Source of the DNA: CBIHNH01 sp966211425
GTDB taxonomy: Bacteria > Patescibacteriota > Saccharimonadia > Saccharimonadales > Saccharimonadaceae
Length of the DNA stretch: 43,728 nucleotides
Reading direction: 5' to 3'
Assembly (NCBI GenBank): GCA_966211425.1
Contig: CBIHNH010000002.1
Span: 1 to 43,728, forward strand
Position numbers and translations under genes: made by a program. Below, in pieces: positions 38,429-43,728 of the stretch. Below the pieces are notes generated by a model. That model was given only the letters and a program-made list of their open reading frames with translations. It was not told the DNA's origin and ran no database searches. How positions within the stretch are numbered: the first letter of the stretch is position 1; each line of letters opens with the position of its first letter.

Positions 38429-38887
38429 ATGAGTATCGAAAACCGATATGATCCAGATGAGCGTCGCCTCGAAGCGATGATGGATGGTTCTGGGTTTTCG
38501 AGAGACCAGGCCGAAATAAAACTCGGGCAAAAGATCGTTGCCGGTACAACAGAGACGCCACGTGTCACTTCTCCGGTACGCAAGCTGCATCCGACCGGTC
38601 ACGTGCGAGATTTTGAGAGTGATCGTGATCATCAGCTCGCAGAGGAGCGTGCGGCATACGAGCCGTTACCCGAAAATCAAGCCGAGATCAATCTCCGTGG
38701 TCGGGCGATGGTAGAAGCTGCTCGTAATGAAGCAGCGGGAGAAGATCACCGGGTCAAAGCCCTTAAAGATGAGGTAGAGCAGAGAATTCCGGACGATCCT
38801 GACAACAAAGCGCAGACTCTCGCAGAGCGTGACCGACTGTTTCGCTCACTCTGGTATGCACGTTACGGAGAGCCATACGCCTCGTAG
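38429..38887 (+). CDS. Charged soluble protein of unknown function
   Basis: 152 residues, very rich in Glu, Asp, Arg and Lys, with no membrane segment and no Cys. The start MSIENRYDPDERRLEAMMDG and middle AEINLRGRAMVEAARNEAAG suggest long helices; the end RLFRSLWYARYGEPYAS is more hydrophobic. No family recognised. It has the best promoter of the window and is leaderless, so it may be well expressed. Confidence 0.6.
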   Translation: MSIENRYDPDERRLEAMMDGSGFSRDQAEIKLGQKIVAGTTETPRVTSPVRKLHPTGHVRDFESDRDHQLAEERAAYEPLPENQAEINLRGRAMVEAARNEAAGEDHRVKALKDEVEQRIPDDPDNKAQTLAERDRLFRSLWYARYGEPYAS

Positions 38888-38889
38888 AA

Positions 38890-38905
38890 GGTGAAAATCT
38901 TCACA
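38890..38905. promoter_or_regulatory. Crp-like operator, GGTGA-N6-TCACA
   Basis: A 5-6-5 palindrome with perfect GTGA/TCAC arms, nearly identical to the site at 7742. Its centre is at -42.5 relative to the start predicted from TACACT (38928-38933), a class II activator position for the YggT gene. Confidence 0.6.
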
Positions 38906-38927
38906 TACATCGTTAACTGTCCCGTTT

Positions 38928-38933
38928 TACACT
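38928..38933 (+). promoter_or_regulatory. -10 box of the YggT-family gene
   Basis: TACACT, without a -35; predicted start about 38940 and a leader of about 30 nt with AAAGGAG. Confidence 0.45.
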
Positions 38934-38969
38934 GTGCTTATCCTAGCTTAAACAAAAGGAGACATGGAT

Positions 38970-39350
38970 ATGGCACGTGTAGTTGAAACCGACGAACCAA
39001 CCGTAACGACAGACAGAGACCGAGAAGTGGTAACCGATCGTTCAGGCGTGCCTGGAAGCGTCGTGGCGCAGCGGGTGGTCTGGTATATTGTTGGCATTAT
39101 TATTGGGCTGCTGGCGCTCCGACTTGTTCTCCAGCTGCTCGGTGCAAACGAAGGCAATGCATTCGTTGACCTAGTTTACGGACTGAGTGGTATCTTTGCT
39201 GCGCCGTTCTTCGGAATGTTCAGTTATGAGCCGTCCTACGGCGTCAGCTACTTTGAAGTCGGCACCTTTGTCGCTATGATCGTCTACGCCCTCATCGGCT
39301 GGGCTATTGCCCGGGCGTTCACGCTCGGTAGCCGCAGCGCTGAAGTATAA
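38970..39350 (+). CDS. YggT-family membrane protein
   Basis: 126 residues: a charged N-terminus (VVETDEPTVTTDRDREVVTD) then two or three membrane helices with RVVWYIVGIIIGLLALRLVLQLLGAN, PFFGMF and VAMIVYALIGWAIARA, the YggT pattern. The family is linked to osmotic tolerance and membrane processes. ATG 38964 is also in frame, but it is only 3-4 nt from the ribosome binding site GGAG; ATG 38970 is better spaced. A Crp-like site lies upstream. Confidence 0.78.
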   Translation: MARVVETDEPTVTTDRDREVVTDRSGVPGSVVAQRVVWYIVGIIIGLLALRLVLQLLGANEGNAFVDLVYGLSGIFAAPFFGMFSYEPSYGVSYFEVGTFVAMIVYALIGWAIARAFTLGSRSAEV

Positions 39351-39364
39351 ACTGTACATACCAT

Positions 39365-39396
39365 AAAATACCCATTCAACTGAGTGGGTATTTTCA
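39365..39396. terminator. Intrinsic terminator
   Basis: A 10-bp stem AAAATACCCA with TGGGTATTTT (39365-39374, 39385-39394) continued by TCA/TGA inside. Confidence 0.82.
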
Positions 39397-39431
39397 TGCT
39401 TATGTTAAACAGAGAGTGATAAAGTGGATGT

Positions 39432-41636
39432 ATGCCTAGCGATAAAAACAACTCGAAATTATTTAAACGTTCTGCGGGAGCAAAACGGTTTTTTCCGGGT
39501 CGCCCACGCGAGTTTTGGATAACCGCCAGCACGCTCGCGCTGTCACGGATAGATACCAGTCCTCATATTGGATTGCCAAATTCTTCTAACCCCGCGTATG
39601 TGAGCTGGCTCAAAAAAGAGTCAATGCTCAGTGATGCAAACATTCTCGCGCACAAATACAGCGGAAAGGGCAGCATGTGGCAGAACCCGTTTGCCAAGCC
39701 TCGACCGCATACTGCCATCAAGTACGCATCGGTTTGGTATACCGCCTATCCGATATCACTCATCACGAAACAGAACGAGTCGGTGATCGCGACGCTCGGC
39801 GACGAGAAGCTATGGGAAGCGTTCGAAACTATCGGTATTCGTGCGATGCATACCGGTCCGATGAAACGTGCCGGCGGAATCAGCGGATGGAAGCAGACGC
39901 CGAGTATAGATGGACATTTTGACCGTATAAGTGCCCGGATCGACCCGCTATTTGGCACTGACGAGGAGTTCCGGAGTATGTCGGCTATCGCTGAACGGTA
40001 TGGCGGCATCGTAATCGATGATATCGTCCCTGGTCATACGGGAAAAGGGGCTGACTTTGCGCTCGCTACGATGAACTACCGTGACTACCCAGGCATCTAT
40101 CACATGGTCGAGATTCACCCGGATGACTGGGAGATGCTTCCTGAAGTGAGTAGAGGCAAGGATTCGCGTAATCTATCGCTCGACCAAGAAGAAGAGTTAA
40201 AAAAACGCGGCTATATCATCGGTAAATTGCAACGAGTCATTTTTTACGAACCGGGTGTCAAGGAGACTAACTGGAGTGCGACCAAAGTCGTTCGCGGTAT
40301 CGACGGAGTAGAGAGACGGTGGGTCTACCTGCACTACTTTAAAGAAGGCCAGCCATCGATAAACTGGCTCGACCCGACATTTGCCGGTATGAAACTGGTA
40401 GTAGGCGATGCGCTGCATTCGGTAGGGCACCTCGGTGCTAGAGGTGTTCGCTTGGACGCAAACGGTTTCTTGGGGCTGGAAAAGACAAGTGATGATACGC
40501 CCGCGTGGTCAGAGGGCCATCCGCTGTCAGAGGCGGCAAACCAGGTCGTGTCGAGTATGGTGCGAAAACTCGGTGGATTTACGTTCCAGGAACTCAACTT
40601 GGCGATAGATGATATCAAGAAACTGGCTAGTAACGGAGCTGATCTGTCATACGACTTTATCAACAGGCCGGCATACCATCATGCCCTTGCAACGGGAGAC
40701 AGTGAGTTTTTGCGGCTGATGATGAACGCAGCACTGACCCTCGGCATGCAGCCAGTTTCACTCGTCCATGCACTGCAAAATCACGATGAACTTACCCATG
40801 AACTAGTGCATTTTTGGACAACCCACAAGGATGACACGTATACCTACCACGACGCGCCGCATAGTGGACTCGAGCTGCGTGAGCAAATCATCGCTGAGCT
40901 ACGCGAAAAGATCATCGGTGAGCATGCCCCTTATAACCTATCCTTTACTGAAAACGGCGTGGCGTGCACCACGGCAACCGTGATTGCGGCAATACTGGGT
41001 TATAGCGATCTCGATGCCCTGGACGACGAACAGGTAGAAAAGATCAAAAAACTCCACGTGCTACTCGCGATGTTCAATGCGTGGCAACCAGGCGTCTTTG
41101 CGATCTCTGGTTGGGACCTCGTCGGTTCGCTCACGATCGATCCTGATACAATCCCTCATCTACTCGAAGATGGCGATACTCGTTGGATAAACCGAGGTGC
41201 CTACGATCTGATGAATCGTAATGTCGAGGCAAATGAGTCGTTCGCAAAGATTCCGAAAGCCGTCAGTTTGTACGGATCACTGCCCGATCAGCTCAAGGAT
41301 GAAAATTCATTTGCTCGTAGGATTCAGCAGGTGATTTCTATTCGTGATGGTGTTGGTATCGCACAGGCAGAGCAGCTCGATGTACCGGAAGTATCGCACA
41401 AAGGGCTACTCGTCATGGTGCATCGACTCGAAACCGATGATCTGCAGGTAACGGTGCTAAACTTTTCCGAAGAATCGATGACGGCGGTTATCTCGTCTGA
41501 ACATTTGCCGGCCGGTGCGACTATCGTCGACCTGGCTACCCAAAAAGAAGTAGCCAAAGTTGATCAACTCGGCAGTTTCCCGATGAGTATCGATGCACAT
41601 GACGGCCATGCGTTATTTGTACGCCACGATGCTTAA
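39432..41636 (+). CDS. GH13 trehalose-synthase-like enzyme
   Basis: 734 residues with the alpha-amylase (GH13) barrel. Conserved regions: DDIVPGHTGKGADF (region I, where VxNH is changed to VPGH), GARGVRLDANGFLG with nucleophile Asp342, FTFQELNLA with acid/base Glu387, and HALQNHDELTHELV with Asp452. The N-H-D-E-L-T block is typical of maltose alpha-D-glucosyltransferase/trehalose synthase (TreS). A C-terminal beta domain (about 660-734) follows. It likely interconverts maltose and trehalose or acts on a related glucan. It has an N-terminal extension of about 100 residues. The start ATG 39432 has no strong ribosome binding site. Confidence 0.82.
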   Translation: MPSDKNNSKLFKRSAGAKRFFPGRPREFWITASTLALSRIDTSPHIGLPNSSNPAYVSWLKKESMLSDANILAHKYSGKGSMWQNPFAKPRPHTAIKYASVWYTAYPISLITKQNESVIATLGDEKLWEAFETIGIRAMHTGPMKRAGGISGWKQTPSIDGHFDRISARIDPLFGTDEEFRSMSAIAERYGGIVIDDIVPGHTGKGADFALATMNYRDYPGIYHMVEIHPDDWEMLPEVSRGKDSRNLSLDQEEELKKRGYIIGKLQRVIFYEPGVKETNWSATKVVRGIDGVERRWVYLHYFKEGQPSINWLDPTFAGMKLVVGDALHSVGHLGARGVRLDANGFLGLEKTSDDTPAWSEGHPLSEAANQVVSSMVRKLGGFTFQELNLAIDDIKKLASNGADLSYDFINRPAYHHALATGDSEFLRLMMNAALTLGMQPVSLVHALQNHDELTHELVHFWTTHKDDTYTYHDAPHSGLELREQIIAELREKIIGEHAPYNLSFTENGVACTTATVIAAILGYSDLDALDDEQVEKIKKLHVLLAMFNAWQPGVFAISGWDLVGSLTIDPDTIPHLLEDGDTRWINRGAYDLMNRNVEANESFAKIPKAVSLYGSLPDQLKDENSFARRIQQVISIRDGVGIAQAEQLDVPEVSHKGLLVMVHRLETDDLQVTVLNFSEESMTAVISSEHLPAGATIVDLATQKEVAKVDQLGSFPMSIDAHDGHALFVRHDA

Positions 41637-41647
41637 AGAAATTTTAC

Positions 41648-41723
41648 TGGTGGGGGTGGTTGGAATCGAACCAACTACCAAGTGGTTATGAGCCGCCTGC
41701 TCTAACCGATGAGCTACACCCCC
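41648..41723 (-). tRNA. tRNA with CAT anticodon (elongator Met or Ile2)
   Basis: A 76-nt cloverleaf on the minus strand: acceptor GGGGGTG with CACCCCC, D arm GCTC/GAGC, anticodon loop CTCATAA, T arm GTTGG/CCAAC with TTCGATT, and encoded CCA. The paired 1-72 end excludes an initiator. The anticodon stem has one C-A mismatch. CAT may be tRNA-Met or lysidine-modified tRNA-Ile; not decidable here. An extended -10 TGGTATACT (41764-41772 region, minus strand) lies upstream. Confidence 0.93.
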
Positions 41724-41839
41724 AGGCCAGAAAAATGCCTTCAAACTGTAGCTGTAACTATCACAGTATACCAGATGTCAGGTAGCCTAAGTGCTCAAAA
41801 AACGGTATAGTATAGCTAAACCATTTCTACATAAAAACT

Positions 41840-42244
41840 ATGCATCATTTGTACAATCGCTATCGGCAGTATCTCAACATCCAGAACGGCACTATCGTGT
41901 TGGCACTGCTGATTGCGATGGGGTGGATGTGGGGCACGGTGCAGACGCTACAAAAGAACTTTCGCTATCAACAAGAGGTCGATGCGCTGACGCAAAATGT
42001 CGAGCTAGAACAGCTTCGCAACCAGAACCTCGAGTATCAACAACAGTACTACCGTAGCGATGAGTTTCTTGAGCTGAGTGCCCGCCAGCGGCTCGGCAAG
42101 GCCAACCCAGGCGAAAAGCTCATCATCCTACCGGATTCGGATAGCATCAGCGATACAGCGGGTGGAACAGGGGATCAGGTTGCACGCGAGCAGGTGAGCA
42201 ACCTAGCGCAGTGGGCTGAGTTTTTCTTTGGCGACAAGCAGTAG
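41840..42244 (+). CDS. FtsB/DivIC-like septum-formation protein
   Basis: 134 residues: short cytoplasmic start (MHHLYNRYRQYLNIQN), one membrane helix (about 17-36), then a heptad-like coiled coil (NFRYQQEVDALTQNVELEQLRNQNLEYQQQYY) and a globular part with R-S-D-E-F-L-E-L-S-A-R-Q-R-L-G-K-A-N-P-G-E, matching the end of FtsB/DivIC. It probably works in the divisome with FtsL and FtsQ. It lies between the two CAT tRNAs. Confidence 0.78.
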   Translation: MHHLYNRYRQYLNIQNGTIVLALLIAMGWMWGTVQTLQKNFRYQQEVDALTQNVELEQLRNQNLEYQQQYYRSDEFLELSARQRLGKANPGEKLIILPDSDSISDTAGGTGDQVAREQVSNLAQWAEFFFGDKQ

Positions 42245-42246
42245 CC

Positions 42247-42280
42247 TTGACACCTCACCTCTGATGGGGTACCATCAGAG
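42247..42280 (+). promoter_or_regulatory. Initiator-tRNA promoter with overlapping palindrome
   Basis: TTGACA (42247-42252), 17-nt spacer, TACCAT (42270-42275). CTCTGATGG (42259-42267) and CCATCAGAG (42272-42280) form a perfect 9-bp inverted repeat around GGTA that covers the -10 and most of the spacer. Confidence 0.6.
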
Positions 42281-42305
42281 CTGGTAAATGCGCCTATGGC
42301 GACGT

Positions 42306-42383
42306 CGCGGGGTGGAGCAGTCTGGTCAGCTCGCGTGGCTCATAACCACGAGGTCAGAGGTTCAAATCCTCTCCCCGCTACCA
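42306..42383 (+). tRNA. Initiator tRNA-fMet (CAT)
   Basis: A 78-nt cloverleaf: acceptor CGCGGGG with CCCCGCT (C1 opposite T72, unpaired as in initiators), D arm GAGC/GCTC with a long loop, anticodon arm CGTGG-CTCATAA-CCACG, T arm AGAGG/CCTCT with TTCAAAT, A73 and encoded CCA. The three G-C pairs of typical initiators are reduced to two plus a T-A pair at 29-41. T72 instead of A72 is uncommon. Confidence 0.95.
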
Positions 42384-42482
42384 TGAAATTTCCCTCATCG
42401 AAAGATGGGGGATTTTTCATGGTACTGTGACGGACTGAACCTCGGACCGTAGCGCCGAAGGTGATACATGGTCAGAGGTTCA
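42352..42482 (+). repeat. 13-nt repeat of the tRNA variable/T-arm
   Basis: GGTCAGAGGTTCA occurs inside the tRNA (42352-42364) and again at 42470-42482, beyond the terminator. It could mark an old integration or recombination edge. Confidence 0.5.
42381..42422 (+). terminator. Intrinsic terminator of tRNA-fMet
   Basis: A 19-nt arm (42381-42399) pairs with 42404-42422 around GAAA with two mismatches and one G-T pair; it includes the tRNA CCA end and a T run in the right arm. Confidence 0.7.
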
Positions 42483-42491
42483 CGTAGCAGA

Positions 42492-42524
42492 GAAAGGAAA
42501 CACGTGCTCGCACGCGTCCCTTTC
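42492..42524. repeat. Hairpin in the gene-free stretch behind tRNA-fMet
   Basis: GAAAGG (42492-42497) pairs with CCTTTC (42519-42524); ACACGTGC with GCACGCGT inside (one mismatch). No T run follows. Function unknown; nothing else is visible between 42423 and 42557. Confidence 0.45.
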
Positions 42525-42557
42525 GGAGCGGAGGAGCGCAGCGATAACCCCCAGTGG

Positions 42558-43610
42558 TTATTCCGTGATACGGGGTTTAGTGCCTATATAAATCTTTTTA
42601 TTGTATGCCGGAGATGTGAAGTCTGTGGGTTTATAGCCAGTAGAATCGGGCGTACAGGTTTCTACATAGCCGTCCCAACCTGCAATTTCGTAAGTACTTC
42701 CCTCGTACAGGTTAGGGTCATTTATATACTCACTTTGATGTGGGATGACAGCTTTTGTACAAACGAAGGCAACGTAGGGCTTAGGGGGCTCGTAACGCTG
42801 GGGCTGTTGTTGTACGGGTGTTTGTGCCGACTGTTGGGGTACGCCAAAGTGCTGCACAACAACCAGCTGCTTACCTTCATTAACATAATTATCACCAGTA
42901 CATATACCAAACCCTACCTCAGTAAAATCATCCATCAGATTTTTCCTGTGTAGCTCACTATTCATCCAGCCATTAACCACCGCGTTTTCGCTGGGAAAAC
43001 CATATGCTAAATTTTCTCCAGACTTTGAATATTGATATCCGCTCTCGTTAATAAAATGCCACGGCTCTATCCCATCGGGGCTATTGTGCGACCAGTAGTT
43101 GCGCTTGATCATGTCTTCGCACTTCCGTTGAGCGCTAGCGTTTAGTTTTGCGTTCAAGGTAAGGGGAGCTTTGCTGTTATCGGAACGAACTATATTTGTA
43201 GATTCGAGCAACTCATCTTTAGTGAAAACTAAGCCTTCAATGTAGCCTTGCTTGCCGGATGAGCCTGTAGCTGTGTTCACCTGCTTGGTTTCGTCGTTTA
43301 TCGTCGCTAGGCCATAGAGTCCAAGTGCGCACAATACCATTAAAGGGCTGAGTATAATTAATGATTTTCCGGTCCATCGTAAAAGTGCTTTAGTTGCTTC
43401 TTTAGACACATATACGTAGAAGACGAGAAAAACAGCAAACAGTATTCCGGTAGTTGCGGCAATAGGAATAATGGGGTTGCTTGAGGGTTGGTTGAGTTGC
43501 CAGAACAAGTTATAACCGATCAGCCATAATGCAACTGCCAACATTGAAACTAGACTGAACCAAGCGGATTTCAATAGTAGTTGAGTAATTATTCTGGTAA
43601 CATCCCTCAT
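42558..43610 (-). CDS. CAP-domain (SCP-like) membrane protein
   Basis: 350 residues: three membrane helices (about 15-35, 46-68, 83-103), then an extracytoplasmic CAP domain (about 125-255): ELLESTNIVRSDNSKAPLTL, CEDMIKRNYWSHNSPDGIEPW, SGENLAYGF, NGWMNSELHRKNLMDDFTEVGFGIC, with the His and Glu residues of the CAP cavity. A Gln/Pro linker (QTPVQQQPQRYEPPKPY) and a 65-residue end follow. Bacterial CAP proteins act outside the cell in envelope or adhesion roles. It is AT-richer than most of the window, so it may be recently acquired. Confidence 0.87.
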   Translation of the reverse strand: MRDVTRIITQLLLKSAWFSLVSMLAVALWLIGYNLFWQLNQPSSNPIIPIAATTGILFAVFLVFYVYVSKEATKALLRWTGKSLIILSPLMVLCALGLYGLATINDETKQVNTATGSSGKQGYIEGLVFTKDELLESTNIVRSDNSKAPLTLNAKLNASAQRKCEDMIKRNYWSHNSPDGIEPWHFINESGYQYSKSGENLAYGFPSENAVVNGWMNSELHRKNLMDDFTEVGFGICTGDNYVNEGKQLVVVQHFGVPQQSAQTPVQQQPQRYEPPKPYVAFVCTKAVIPHQSEYINDPNLYEGSTYEIAGWDGYVETCTPDSTGYKPTDFTSPAYNKKIYIGTKPRITE

Positions 43611-43728
43611 TGTGTAGGTTTTCCGATTGTTTATTCTTCTAATAGCTCGAAGCGATACGCACTTTCATCGTATTGCTGATTATACATCGAATGAAAACAT
43701 CCAGCAGTTCACGGCAAGGTGACGGAGT
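43611..43728. other. Window end, no gene supported
   Basis: A minus-strand TATAAT at about 43670-43676 may be part of the CAP-protein promoter. Minus-strand frames stay open to the edge for about 30 codons, so the 3' end of another gene may be here, but nothing can be recognised. Confidence 0.3.

Noticed and set aside
42470..42482. Second tRNA or tRNA pseudogene
   Set aside because: Only 13 nt match; no acceptor or D arm is present.
1..43728. Reassigned TGA codon (as in SR1 or Gracilibacteria)
   Set aside because: Many well-defined genes end at TGA, for example the kinase at 5024, with a sensible overlapping start.

Overview
The window looks like a chromosomal segment from an environmental Patescibacteria/CPR bacterium, most likely Saccharibacteria (TM7). 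TGA is used as an ordinary stop. Genes are short, tightly packed and often overlap by 4 nt. Many start codons sit 6-8 nt behind a TATAAT-like box with no ribosome binding site. A small YFFAK-type protein (36051) resembles ones I associate with this lineage. The lineage call is an inference from style and content; no marker gene was compared. Overall GC is near one half by eye, with AT-richer patches at about 25.4-27.1 kb and 42.6-43.7 kb.

Layout. 1-2.6 kb: the 3' end of a secreted beta-helix protein, a YdeI-like protein, a DUF488 protein, a uracil-DNA-glycosylase-family protein and a GlsB-type stress membrane protein. 2.8-7.7 kb: a signalling block (PAS-PAS-GAF histidine kinase, two stand-alone receivers, a receiver-kinase fusion) ending tail to tail with a Crp/Fnr-family regulator. 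7.8-13.9 kb: two small proteins, a membrane protein, a class A penicillin-binding protein with thrombospondin type 3 repeats, a TylF-like methyltransferase, and an AbrB-type regulator next to a 14-TM drug exporter. 13.9-15.4 kb: a cobalamin riboswitch with a terminator in front of an unrecognised zinc-ribbon protein. 15.4-25.4 kb: ion transport (CPA2 antiporter, VIT-like, CorA-like), DsbA, a CBS protein, aspS, an MBL-fold hydrolase, and a stress cluster (SDR, ChaB, 3-methyladenine glycosylase, iron-permease-like). 25.4-27.5 kb: an AT-rich array of single genes separated by a repeat beginning GTTGCGAAG. 27.5-33.9 kb: MazG-like protein, AlkA, PCD-like protein, MutY-like protein, exported proteins, MscS, TsaC, TrmB, MurC. 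34-41.6 kb: an MFS protein, small conserved protein, ABC exporter, YggT protein and a GH13 trehalose-synthase-like enzyme. 41.6-43.7 kb: elongator-type CAT tRNA, FtsB-like protein, initiator tRNA, and a CAP-domain membrane protein.

How it may work together. Four or five intergenic sites of the form GTGA-N6-TCAC lie at about -41 to -42 from plausible promoters of stress or membrane genes, and one covers the -35 of the Crp/Fnr-family gene. That regulator keeps the R-E-x3-K recognition pattern expected to read GTGA. This suggests a locally visible regulon of stress and envelope genes, possibly linked to the adjacent kinase/receiver block. The genes with such sites use long leaders and Shine-Dalgarno sequences, whereas many housekeeping genes appear leaderless.

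Most notable: the cobalamin riboswitch controlling an unknown gene, the Crp-like regulon, the extended -10 leaderless promoter architecture including very short two-way promoters, and the cassette-like repeat array.
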